DNA of 19,031 nucleotides from Clostridiales bacterium (GTDB taxonomy: Bacteria > Bacillota > Clostridia > Peptostreptococcales > Anaerovoracaceae): contig WRFF01000010.1 in assembly GCA_009778945.1 (NCBI GenBank), positions 1 to 19,031 of the forward strand, in the 5' to 3' direction. Below the pieces are notes generated by a model. The model did no database searches, was not told the DNA's origin, and worked only from the letters and a program-made list of their open reading frames with translations. Every line of letters starts with the position of its first letter. The stretch's first letter is position 1. Both the position numbers and the translations under genes were made by a program. Shown here piece by piece: positions 12,511 through 19,031 of this stretch.

Positions 12511-12552
12511 GTCAGGATTTCACATAGCGGCAGTGCTCTGTGAAATCCTGAC
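12511..12552 (-). promoter_or_regulatory. Perfect 14-bp hairpin between modA and modB
   Basis: GTCAGGATTTCACA (12511-12524) and TGTGAAATCCTGAC (12539-12552) are exact inverted copies around a 14-nt loop. No T-run follows on either strand, so it is not a standard terminator. By analogy with other binding-protein operons it may stabilise the modA mRNA 3' end and lower modBC expression. Confidence 0.6.
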
Positions 12553-12605
12553 CTTGGTTAACGGCTTAAGAGAGGAGGAAAGCCGCGGTCACCATGATTC
12601 TCGAT

Positions 12606-13502
12606 TTAATTCACTGTAAACCCGTATTTCGTAAAGACAGCTTTCGCCGCCGGTGTCTGCAGGAAGTCGAAAAAGGCTTTCGCCGCGGCCTCCTTATCGC
12701 CGAGATCGGTGCGCAAACCGATCGGATAGACGATCGGGGGCGTGACGCTGCCTGCCGGCGCTTCCGCAATGACCTTTACCTGACCCGGCATGCTCTGGGC
12801 GTCGGAGAGATAGACGACGCCGACCTCCGCGCTGCCTTGCGCGACCGCGTTCAGAACTTCCGTGACATTCGTGCCGAGGCTTGCCCTTGCGGAGACTGTG
12901 TTCCAGGAGCCGAGCGAGGTCAATACCGACTGCGCGTACTGTCCCGCCGGCACGCTCGACGGATCGCCTATCTCGATCGTCTTTGCGTCCGTGATATTGT
13001 CAAACCCGGTGACCTGGGTCTGCGTATTCGCCCCCGTGATCAGCACGAGTTTATTTCCGAGCAGGTTTACGACGCTTGACTTATCGATCAGGTTTTCCGA
13101 GACCAGCGTATCCATCTGTTTTGACGCCGCCGAGAAAAAGATTTGGGCGTCCAACCCGTTTTCGATTTGAGTCTGCAATTTTCCGCTCGAATCGTAGGTG
13201 CCGGATACATTGATGCCCGGATACTGCTTCGCAAACATCGGGATCAGATCCTGTTCGAACGCGTTCTGCAGGCTTGCCGCCGCCGCGATCATGACCGTGC
13301 CGGAGAGATCGGAAACCGCCGCGGACGAACCGCCGGAAGCTCCGGACGCCGAAGAGGCCGGCGCCGCGGCGGAGGAACCTGCCGATGCCGCCGGACTGCC
13401 GCCCGCCGCCGGGGAACCACCCGTATTCTGCGAGCAGCCCCCGAATGCGACAAGCGCCGCAAGAACTGCTAAAGCCAATGCCAATATATTTCGTTTTTTC
13501 AT
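12606..13502 (-). CDS. modA: Molybdate ABC transporter substrate-binding lipoprotein ModA
   Basis: This 298-residue protein has a lipoprotein signal (MKKRNILALALAVLAALVAF, then GGC with the lipobox Cys at 23) and a long Ala/Ser/Gly linker to about residue 65. The ModA/type-2 binding-protein fold follows: VMIAAAASLQNAFEQ (70-84), where the Ser contacts the oxyanion in family structures, SAASKQMD (124-131), and GVVYLSDA (228-235). It ends TPAAKAVFTKYGFTVN, the usual ModA ending. It is anchored outside the cytoplasmic membrane and passes molybdate or tungstate to ModB. AAAGGAAAA precedes the ATG. It shares 5' leader, signal and first-lobe sequence with the shortened paralog upstream. Confidence 0.9.
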   Translation of the reverse strand: MKKRNILALALAVLAALVAFGGCSQNTGGSPAAGGSPAASAGSSAAAPASSASGASGGSSAAVSDLSGTVMIAAAASLQNAFEQDLIPMFAKQYPGINVSGTYDSSGKLQTQIENGLDAQIFFSAASKQMDTLVSENLIDKSSVVNLLGNKLVLITGANTQTQVTGFDNITDAKTIEIGDPSSVPAGQYAQSVLTSLGSWNTVSARASLGTNVTEVLNAVAQGSAEVGVVYLSDAQSMPGQVKVIAEAPAGSVTPPIVYPIGLRTDLGDKEAAAKAFFDFLQTPAAKAVFTKYGFTVN

Positions 13503-13591
13503 AGCTTGATTTTCCTTTCACTTTGTAATCCGCTATGGAAAATATCTCATTCCATACCCTTCCGACCGTAAATTCTTTGCTTATTGTATAG

Positions 13592-13621
13592 AAAAAGGCC
13601 GGACAAATATGTTGTCCGGCC
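13592..13621 (-). terminator. Rho-independent terminator after the shortened modA paralog
   Basis: Perfect 10-bp arms GGCCGGACAA (13597-13606) and TTGTCCGGCC (13612-13621) enclose a 5-nt loop. On the minus strand the stem is followed by TTTTTC (13596-13591). It lies 34 nt after the paralog's stop and about 90 nt before modA. Confidence 0.8.
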
Positions 13622-13654
13622 AACAAAACAAAAAATTTCTCAGGGAAGTGCTGA

Positions 13655-14206
13655 TTAAAGTGGCGTAAAGCCGTATTTCACAAAGGCGTCTTTCGCCGCC
13701 GGCGACAAAAGGAAACTAAAGAAGGCTTGCGTCGGGTCCTGCAGCTCGTCAAGGTTTGTACACAAGGCAACCGAATAGACGTCGGACTTATTTTGAAGCA
13801 GGTTCACGACGCTTGCCCTGTCGATCAGGCTTTCCGAGACCAGCGCGTCCATCTGCTTTGCCGACGCCGAGAAGAAGATCTGGGCGTCCAATCCGTTTTC
13901 GATCTGCGTCTGCAGTTCGTCGCTCGAACCGTAAGCGCCCGACACCTTGATGTTCGGATACTGCTTGTTGAACATCGGGATCAGATCCTGTTCAAACACG
14001 TCCTGCAAGCTTGATGCCGCCGCAATCATGATATCGCCGGAGAGGCCGGAAACCGCCGCGGACGAACCGCCCGCTTCGGCTGTGCCATTTAAAGACGACG
14101 CGCCTTGCGCCGCCGCGCCGCCGCCTGTATTTTGCGAGCAGCCCGCGAATACAAAGAGCAGCAGGAGAATAGCCGACGCCAACGCGGACGCTCTCCACTT
14201 CTTCAT
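13655..14206 (-). CDS. Internally deleted ModA paralog (single-lobe lipoprotein?)
   Basis: This 183-residue protein has a lipoprotein signal with AGC lipobox (Cys 23) and the same SQNTGG start of the linker as ModA. Residues 59-140 (IMIAAASSLQDVFEQ to VNLLQNK) match ModA 70-151, and residues 143-183 (VYSVALCTNLDEL to KYGFTPL) match ModA 258-298. ModA residues 152-257 are replaced by two residues (SD). The frame, signal peptide, AAAGGAA Shine-Dalgarno and stop are all intact. In ModA-type proteins the missing segment is roughly the second lobe, so oxyanion trapping between lobes should be impossible. It may be a decaying duplicate or a protein with a new role. Upstream and downstream terminators make it a separate unit. 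Confidence 0.8.
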   Translation of the reverse strand: MKKWRASALASAILLLLFVFAGCSQNTGGGAAAQGASSLNGTAEAGGSSAAVSGLSGDIMIAAASSLQDVFEQDLIPMFNKQYPNIKVSGAYGSSDELQTQIENGLDAQIFFSASAKQMDALVSESLIDRASVVNLLQNKSDVYSVALCTNLDELQDPTQAFFSFLLSPAAKDAFVKYGFTPL

Positions 14207-14285
14207 TTGTGAATATTCCTTTGCATATCCATTCTTCCCGGTATTCTTCCCGTTAAAAAATTCCTTATATCCTGTTCATTGTATG

Positions 14286-14315
14286 AAAAAGGCCGGATAA
14301 ATATGTTTTCCGGCC
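14286..14315 (-). terminator. Rho-independent terminator after ftsZ
   Basis: Arms GGCCGGATAA (14291-14300) and TTTTCCGGCC (14306-14315) pair with one mismatch around a 5-nt loop. A T-run follows on the minus strand (14290-14286). It is homologous to the terminator at 13592-13621, including about 10 flanking bases on each side. Confidence 0.8.
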
Positions 14316-14351
14316 AACAAAAAATCGTGATTGTTTCGTTATTTCAAAATG

Positions 14352-15587
14352 CTATCGTTTCAGAAAACCCGGGATCGCGAAATCCCCGTCATCACCGCCG
14401 GTCCCGTCGCCGGACGAATACCCGCTGTCCTCATTCACATGGTCGCCCGCCGGATCGTATTCGCGATAATCCGATTCGCCTGCCGGCGCGCTTCCGCCGA
14501 TGTCCGAAAGCAGATCCTCAAATCCCGTCTGCATCGGGGCCGGAGGGACAAAATCGTCGATCGGGCGGCCCGGAACCGGATCCGGAACGGCTTCTTCGCC
14601 GCCGCCGGACGGATGATCGTCGAAACCGGTCGCGATGACCGTGATGACGATCTCATCGCCGAGTTTCTCTTCAATGGACATCCCGATGCGAACATCCGCG
14701 TCGCTGTCCGCTTCCTGTTCGATCAGATCGGCGGCTTCGCTGAATTCGAGCATTCCGAGGCTATCGTTGCCCGCGATGCGCAGCAGGATATGGCGCGCGC
14801 CGGCCACGGTCGTATCCAGGAGCGGGCTGTTGACCGCCGCCTTGACCGCGTCTTTGACACGGGTTTCGCCGGTTCCGCGCCCGATGCCGAGATGCGTAAC
14901 GCCCTGCCCGATCATGACGGATTTGACGTCCGCGAAATCCACATTGATAAAGCCGGAACCCGTAATAATCTCCGTGATTCCCTGCACGCCGTCCTTCAAT
15001 ATCTCGTTTGCAAGGTTCAGCGCGTCGATCATCTTGGTATTGTTGTCGCTGAGAAGGAGGAGTTTGTCGTTCGGGATCACGACCAAAGAATCGACATATT
15101 GCCGCAGGTAGTCAATGCCCTGTTCCGCATAATTCTTTCTTCTCTTCGCTTCAAAACTGAACGGTTTTGTCACGACCGCGATCGTCAGGATACCCATTTC
15201 CTTCGCGATCTTCGCGACGACCGGCGCCGCGCCCGTACCGGTGCCGCCGCCCATGCCGGCGGTGATGAACAACATATCCGCGCCGCGGATCGCCTGCTCG
15301 ATCTCCTGTTGGCTCTCTTCCGCCGCGCGCAACCCAATCTCCGGATTTCCGCCTGCGCCGAGCCCGCCCGTCGCTTTCGCGCCTATCTGCAATTTGACTT
15401 CCGCGTCGGATTTTTGTTCGAGATCCTGTCTGTCCGTATTGACTGCGACATATTCAACGCCTTTGATTCCGCATTCGATCATGCGGTTGACCGCGTTGCC
15501 GCCGCCGCCGCCAACGCCGATAACAATGATGCGCGCGAAATTCAATTCCGGCGCTTCAAATAAAATGCCGCTACTGGTCATATCCAT
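14352..15587 (-). CDS. ftsZ: Cell division protein FtsZ
   Basis: FtsZ is a tubulin-like GTPase that polymerises into the cytokinetic ring at mid-cell. The 411 residues show GVGGGGGNAVNRM (24-36), the tubulin signature GGGTGTGAAPVVA (113-125), the T7 synergy loop NVDFADVKSVM (215-225), an Asp/Gly/Pro-rich spacer of about 80 residues, and the C-terminal peptide AIPGFLKR that binds membrane tethers. The start is ATG 15587 because GGAGGAGT lies just upstream. An earlier in-frame ATG at 15602 would have the Shine-Dalgarno inside the coding region. It is preceded by its own extended -10 and followed by a terminator. It is 83 bp from ftsQ, with no ftsA between. Confidence 0.98.
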   Translation of the reverse strand: MDMTSSGILFEAPELNFARIIVIGVGGGGGNAVNRMIECGIKGVEYVAVNTDRQDLEQKSDAEVKLQIGAKATGGLGAGGNPEIGLRAAEESQQEIEQAIRGADMLFITAGMGGGTGTGAAPVVAKIAKEMGILTIAVVTKPFSFEAKRRKNYAEQGIDYLRQYVDSLVVIPNDKLLLLSDNNTKMIDALNLANEILKDGVQGITEIITGSGFINVDFADVKSVMIGQGVTHLGIGRGTGETRVKDAVKAAVNSPLLDTTVAGARHILLRIAGNDSLGMLEFSEAADLIEQEADSDADVRIGMSIEEKLGDEIVITVIATGFDDHPSGGGEEAVPDPVPGRPIDDFVPPAPMQTGFEDLLSDIGGSAPAGESDYREYDPAGDHVNEDSGYSSGDGTGGDDGDFAIPGFLKR

Positions 15588-15618
15588 AGTACTCCTCCAC
15601 ATCTTATATTCATATCAA

Positions 15619-15635
15619 GCAGTATATCATACTGC
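15619..15635 (-). promoter_or_regulatory. Extended -10 within a 17-bp palindrome upstream of ftsZ
   Basis: GCAGTAT-ATC-ATACTGC (15619-15635) is a perfect interrupted palindrome. On the minus strand it contains TGATATACT (15629 down to 15621). A TTGCGC lies 19 nt upstream of the hexamer. This could give ftsZ a separate promoter with a leader of about 30 nt, and the symmetry could serve as an operator. Confidence 0.5.
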
Positions 15636-15670
15636 AAAACCAATGGCGCAATTTTTTTATCCGTATTTTC

Positions 15671-16498
15671 TCATCCCGCATCCGGTTTCGCATCCGGTTT
15701 TGGCGGGGATGCGGCCGTAGCCGCCGCGGGCTGATTCCCGACCTCCGGCGTAAAGGAACAGGCTGTGCTACTCACGTTGATCGTGCCCCGTTCGATACCT
15801 TTGCTCAACAGGTCTGCGGTAACTTTGCGGATTTCGGGGACGCTTTTCTCGATCTGCGCCAGGTCCCCCACACAAACCAAATGGTCAAAGATATAGGCCT
15901 GTGCGCTGACGCCGCTGAGATCCAGGCTCTTAAAGAAAAAGTCATCCTTCTGCACGGCGCCGAAAAAGTCCAGCGCCGGTTTCAGCATATTGGCTTCCTC
16001 CACGCGCAGCGGCTTTCCCACAACCGGCTGGATCGGCGTGAGCCCGTCGATCACCGGCAGTTGGGGCAACTGGTTCGCGGGCACAAACCGCAGAATGACG
16101 CCGTCGTCGTTGATCGCCACGTATTTCCCCGGCGCCGCTTTCCCCGCGTCGATCAGCGCGTCCTCGGTGCGCTCTTCAACCGTGATGCTGAGTTTGTCCG
16201 GAAACACGCGCTTGACGGCCGCCGAACGGATATACGGGTTTTTCTCAAGGTTTCCCTGCACATTTCCGAGGCTTATCTTGAAGATGTTGTCCCCGTCGTG
16301 CGCGCCGGCGAGCTCGACAATCTGCGCCGCCGTGAAACGCACGCCGCCCGCAACGTCGATCTGCTTGATCGTAAAGATCGGCGACATCGCAAGCTCATAC
16401 AGGCCGAACAGCACGGCGGCCACGACGATGATCCGCAACACATAATGCTTTTTCTTGCGCTTGCCGCGTTTACGCCGGGCCGCTTCCGAATAATTCAT
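15671..16498 (-). CDS. ftsQ: Cell division protein FtsQ/DivIB
   Basis: FtsQ/DivIB is a bitopic membrane protein of the divisome that links FtsL/DivIC to septal wall synthesis. The 275 residues have a very basic cytoplasmic tail (RRKRGKRKKK, about 8-17), a membrane helix (about 20-42, VLRIIVVAAVLFGLYELAM), and a POTRA domain opening FTIKQIDVAGGVRFTAAQI with GDNIF and PYIRSAAVKRVFPDKLSITV. The FtsQ-type beta domain and a Pro/Ala/Lys-rich tail follow. The start ATG 16498 has AGGA 8 nt upstream and leaves the tail intact. An in-frame extension to 16603 is only Arg-rich shadow sequence of murG. It overlaps the murG end by 29 bp. Confidence 0.92.
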   Translation of the reverse strand: MNYSEAARRKRGKRKKKHYVLRIIVVAAVLFGLYELAMSPIFTIKQIDVAGGVRFTAAQIVELAGAHDGDNIFKISLGNVQGNLEKNPYIRSAAVKRVFPDKLSITVEERTEDALIDAGKAAPGKYVAINDDGVILRFVPANQLPQLPVIDGLTPIQPVVGKPLRVEEANMLKPALDFFGAVQKDDFFFKSLDLSGVSAQAYIFDHLVCVGDLAQIEKSVPEIRKVTADLLSKGIERGTINVSSTACSFTPEVGNQPAAATAASPPKPDAKPDAG

Positions 16499-17582
16499 CG
16501 ACAATCCTGTCCGCAGCGTCCGGGCGCGCGAGCGTGCGCGCCGCATCCGCCATCTTTTCCAACGCCGCCGGATCCGCAAGCAGTGTTTCGATCTCCGCCG
16601 CAAGCGCGCCGCCCCGCGTATCCGGGTCGCGCAAAATGCGCGCCGCGCCGAGGTCGGAGAGTACTCTCGCGTTGTAATACTGATGGTCGTTCGTCACGTT
16701 TGGCGAGGGGATAAGGACGGACGCGCGGCCGCAGGCCGCGATTTCCGAAACGGTCAGCGCGCCGGAACGCGCGACGATCAGATCGGCCGCCGCGTAATAC
16801 TCGTAGATCGCGTCCGCGTAGGGCAAAAGGCTTACGCTTTCCGGGACTTCGCCATACCGCAGGACGAGCGCCTCTTCAATCACGCCGTACAGACGCTGCC
16901 CCGTGATGAAAAAGATGCGGACGCCGCCGCGCGGCGCAAGGCGTTCGGCCACGTCAAGGCCCGCGGCGTTGACCGCGTCCGCGCCCTGGCTGCCGCCAAA
17001 GATCAGCACGGCCTGCTCGCCTTCGCCAATCCCAAAGCGTTCGCGGATCTCCCCCGCGCGCGCCGCCGCGTCCGCAAACGCCGCGCGCACGGGATTGCCC
17101 GTCACCATGAGTTTTTCGGGGTCGTGAAAATGCGCGCGCGCCTCCTCGAAGCCGAGGAAAACCCGGTCCGCGTAGCGCTCCGAAAATTTATTCGCAAGGC
17201 CCGGCAGGACATTCTGTTCCTGCAGGAAGACGCGCAGCCCCATGCGGTACGCTTCGCGCGCGACAGGCCCGATCACATACCCGCCCATGCCGAGCACAGC
17301 GTCGGGCGAAAAGTCCTTGAGAAGCTCCTTTACCTGTACGCCGGAACGGAAAAAATTATGCACTGACTTGGCGGCGCGTACCGGGTTGCGCCGGTCGAGG
17401 CCGCTTGCGTCGATCAAAACTTTTTCATAGCCCGCGTCCCCTACGATATCGCGCCCGATCTCGTCCGACGCGCCGACGAAGAGGATCCCCGCGTCCGCGT
17501 CGCGCCGGCGGATCGCGTCGGCGACGGCGAGCGCCGGATAAATATGCCCGCCGGTGGCGCTGCTCGCAATAAGGAATCTCAC
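16470..17582 (-). CDS. murG: UDP-GlcNAc:undecaprenyl-PP-MurNAc-pentapeptide GlcNAc transferase MurG
   Basis: MurG makes lipid II from lipid I on the inner face of the membrane. The 370-residue GT-B protein shows the N-terminal SATGGHIYPALA (8-19), GMGGYVIGP (98-106), QEQN (121-124), FGGSQGA in the second domain, and the UDP-sugar site ARSGALTVSEI followed by PNVTNDHQYYNA. The canonical motif has AxxDHQ; here NVTNDHQ is a mild variant. The start is GTG 17582: it begins the first strand VRFLIASS, has GGGAGGA 7 nt upstream, and overlaps the ftsW stop as GTGA. Longer in-frame starts read through ftsW in another frame and are not credible. Confidence 0.96.
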   Translation of the reverse strand: MRFLIASSATGGHIYPALAVADAIRRRDADAGILFVGASDEIGRDIVGDAGYEKVLIDASGLDRRNPVRAAKSVHNFFRSGVQVKELLKDFSPDAVLGMGGYVIGPVAREAYRMGLRVFLQEQNVLPGLANKFSERYADRVFLGFEEARAHFHDPEKLMVTGNPVRAAFADAAARAGEIRERFGIGEGEQAVLIFGGSQGADAVNAAGLDVAERLAPRGGVRIFFITGQRLYGVIEEALVLRYGEVPESVSLLPYADAIYEYYAAADLIVARSGALTVSEIAACGRASVLIPSPNVTNDHQYYNARVLSDLGAARILRDPDTRGGALAAEIETLLADPAALEKMADAARTLARPDAADRIVDELFGSGPA

Positions 17583-18724
17583 GCCGCATCCTCCCCGCGG
17601 CGCGGTTCCGCCTGTGTTTTTATCTTTGCGGGGTCCTTGCGCGAAATATGGAGCATGATCCCCATAAGGAACATAAAGAGAAGCACCGCGTTCCCCCCGT
17701 AGCTTATGAAGGGAAGCGTCACGCCCGTCGGCGGAAACAAATTGGCCACGACGCCGACGTTCAGGATGACCTGCAGCGCCATAAGCACCGTCACGCCGCC
17801 GCCAAGCAGCATGTCGAAACGGCTTTGCGCGCGCATCGAGATCAGCATGCAGCGCCAGATCAGCGCAAGGAAACCGAGCAGCAGCAGGATGCAGCCGACG
17901 AATCCCGTCTCTTCCCCGATGATTGCGAAGATGTAGTCGTTTTGCGCTTCCGGAAGCCATAGCGCCTTCGCGACGCTGTCGCCGAGGCCGACGCCCGTCA
18001 GCCCTCCGTTCCCCAGCGCGATCAACCCCTGCACTGTCTGGAAAAAGCTCCCCTGCGCGTCTGAAAACGGATTGAGGTAACCTGTCACACGCGAAAGGTG
18101 ATAACCGCCGCTAACCTGGATCATCAGCCAAACGCCGAGCACGCCGATCACGATCAGCGCAATCAGATAGACGAGGCGCACGCCCGCGAGAAACATCATG
18201 ACGAGGATTGTCAGCACGACGATGAGCGCTGTCGAGAGGTTCGGTTCCTTATAGATCAGCAGGAACAAAACGCCGATGAGAAGGATCATCGGGACAAAAC
18301 CGCGCAGCAGCGTCCCAGCCTGCTTCGCATATTTTGTATAGAACCAGGCGACGAACAGAATAACCGCAAGCTTTGCGAATTCCCCGGGCATAAAGGTAAG
18401 GCTTCCGACGCCGAGCCAGCGTGTCGCGCCGTTGACGGAGATTCCCAGCGGCGTGAACAGCGCCAGCAGAAACAGGAGCGCAAGCCCCATCACAAGCGGC
18501 GCGATCCGCATATAGAACTTTGTCGGGACAAGGGAGAAGACAAGCATCACAACGACCCCGCCGGCCGCCCACATCCCCGCGCGCTCCAAATAATAATACG
18601 GGCTCAGGTTGTCCGTGATCGTCGCGTAATAGCTCGCGCTGAAGACCATGATCACTCCGAAGACCGAGAGCGCAATCACAATGAGGAAGAGCGGCGCGTC
18701 GATTTTTCCGAGACGCTGTTTCAT
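17579..18724 (-). CDS. ftsW: Peptidoglycan glycosyltransferase FtsW (SEDS family; SpoVE-like possible)
   Basis: SEDS proteins polymerise lipid II together with a class B PBP. The 381-residue protein has about ten membrane helices. Visible signatures: FSASYYAT near 28-35, TRWLGVG (101-107), FMPGEFAKLA (111-120), LPEAQNDYIFAIIGEE (257-272) with the catalytic Asp at 263, and PPTGVTLPFISYGG (331-344). Position between murD and murG is the standard place for FtsW or its sporulation paralog SpoVE; the two cannot be separated by sequence alone. The ATG directly follows the murD stop (TAAATG), with a GGGGGG Shine-Dalgarno inside the murD end. The stop overlaps the murG GTG. Confidence 0.93.
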   Translation of the reverse strand: MKQRLGKIDAPLFLIVIALSVFGVIMVFSASYYATITDNLSPYYYLERAGMWAAGGVVVMLVFSLVPTKFYMRIAPLVMGLALLFLLALFTPLGISVNGATRWLGVGSLTFMPGEFAKLAVILFVAWFYTKYAKQAGTLLRGFVPMILLIGVLFLLIYKEPNLSTALIVVLTILVMMFLAGVRLVYLIALIVIGVLGVWLMIQVSGGYHLSRVTGYLNPFSDAQGSFFQTVQGLIALGNGGLTGVGLGDSVAKALWLPEAQNDYIFAIIGEETGFVGCILLLLGFLALIWRCMLISMRAQSRFDMLLGGGVTVLMALQVILNVGVVANLFPPTGVTLPFISYGGNAVLLFMFLMGIMLHISRKDPAKIKTQAEPRRGEDAA

Positions 18725-19031
18725 TTATGCGATCCCCCCTTCGGAGCCTGCGCCGGGCAGCGCGCGCACCGCCGCTTTGAAATGCCGGCCGCGTTCCTCA
18801 TAATTCCCATACATATCCCAGCTTGCGCAGGCAGGGGAAAGCAGCACCGTATCGCCCGGCACGGCGAGTTCTGAGGCGAGGCGCACGGCCTCGTCCATTC
18901 CCGAGGCACGCCGGATATCCGCGTAGCCGAGGCGTTTCGCCGTCTCCGCGATCTGTTCCGCGGTAGCGCCGAGCAGCAGCAGCGTCTTCACGCGCCCGCG
19001 CCCGGCCTCAAGAAAAGCCGTATAGTCCGCT
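18725..19031 (-). CDS. murD: UDP-N-acetylmuramoylalanine--D-glutamate ligase MurD, C-terminal part
   Basis: The frame is open from the window edge to TAA at 18725-18727 (102 codons). It reads DYTAFLEAGRGRVKTLLLLG near the edge and then DTVLLSPACASWDMYGNYEE, the hallmark of the MurD C-terminal domain (canonical LLSPACASFDMF-NYEERG), followed by RGRHFKAAV. MurD adds D-glutamate to UDP-MurNAc-L-Ala in the cytoplasm using ATP. The N-terminal and central domains lie beyond the window. The stop codon abuts the ftsW start, so the genes are translationally coupled. Confidence 0.93.
   Translation of the reverse strand, partial: ADYTAFLEAGRGRVKTLLLLGATAEQIAETAKRLGYADIRRASGMDEAVRLASELAVPGDTVLLSPACASWDMYGNYEERGRHFKAAVRALPGAGSEGGIA

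Noticed and set aside
13592..13621. Moco-type riboswitch upstream of modA
   Set aside because: Only a simple 10-bp hairpin with a T-run is visible, with none of the multi-helix architecture of that riboswitch; terminator is sufficient.
14331..15563. 410-codon plus-strand ORF opposite ftsZ
   Set aside because: Shadow frame with low-complexity Arg/Asp content; ftsZ on the other strand is certain.
15588..15602. Earlier ATG for ftsZ at 15602
   Set aside because: It would place the GGAGGAG ribosome-binding site inside the coding sequence; ATG 15587 is the supported start.
15881..16714. 277-codon plus-strand ORF opposite ftsQ and murG
   Set aside because: Crosses two well-supported genes antisense, has no domain and no ribosome-binding site.

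Overview
The window looks like a chromosomal segment from a GC-rich member of the Bacillota (probably class Clostridia). The evidence is the division and cell-wall gene order murD-ftsW-murG-ftsQ-ftsZ on the minus strand, YtrA-type GntR regulation of an ABC exporter, Shine-Dalgarno sites of AGGAGG type, and lipoprotein-type ModA. Coding regions are GC-rich. Several intergenic islands (about 350-780, 3970-4330, 5640-5950, 10310-10560) are clearly AT-rich. The species cannot be named from the sequence.

Layout. 1-282: the C-terminal remnant of an IS256-family transposase. 768-3612 (+): a four-gene operon with a strong promoter and a 22-bp palindromic operator, encoding a CPBP intramembrane protease, a YtrA-like GntR regulator, an ABC ATPase and its membrane partner. 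3613-5418: a small accessory segment with an 18-codon ORF, a terminator, a TetR regulator overlapping a four-helix membrane protein, and a second strong terminator. 5419-5635: a relic of the 3' end of a paralogous permease gene followed by a 69-bp tandem repeat. 5958-7503 (+): Maf nucleotide pyrophosphatase and a DMT/EamA transporter. 7610-8458 (-): a second DMT/EamA transporter. 8743-9174 (+): a hot-dog acyl-CoA thioesterase. 9231-10310 (-): an AbiEi-like/PD-(D/E)XK fusion with a polyglycine linker. 10642-14206 (-): a molybdate ABC transporter (modC, modB, modA) plus a second, internally deleted modA paralog. 14352-19031 (-): ftsZ, ftsQ, murG, ftsW and the C-terminal part of murD. No ftsA lies between ftsQ and ftsZ.

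Three patterns cut across the genes. First, five genes (TetR, Maf, the minus-strand DMT transporter, the AbiEi-like nuclease, modB) have no Shine-Dalgarno, and a -10-like hexamer ends 5-7 nt before the ATG. This is the geometry of leaderless mRNAs; operon-internal genes here keep normal Shine-Dalgarno sites. Second, short tandem duplications with periods of 61-71 bp recur, mostly at gene ends. One appears to have split an ancestral ATGA stop/start overlap between modB and modC. In-frame repeats of 30 bp and 54 bp also sit inside modC and the nuclease gene. Third, the second ModA has lost about 104 residues that correspond roughly to one whole lobe of the binding protein, yet keeps an intact reading frame, lipobox and Shine-Dalgarno.

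Functionally, the first operon is probably an inducible envelope-stress or peptide-export module. The mod genes import molybdate. The terminal block makes lipid II (MurD, MurG) and builds the septum (FtsW, FtsQ, FtsZ). All calls are made from reading the sequence and family knowledge; no database search was possible.
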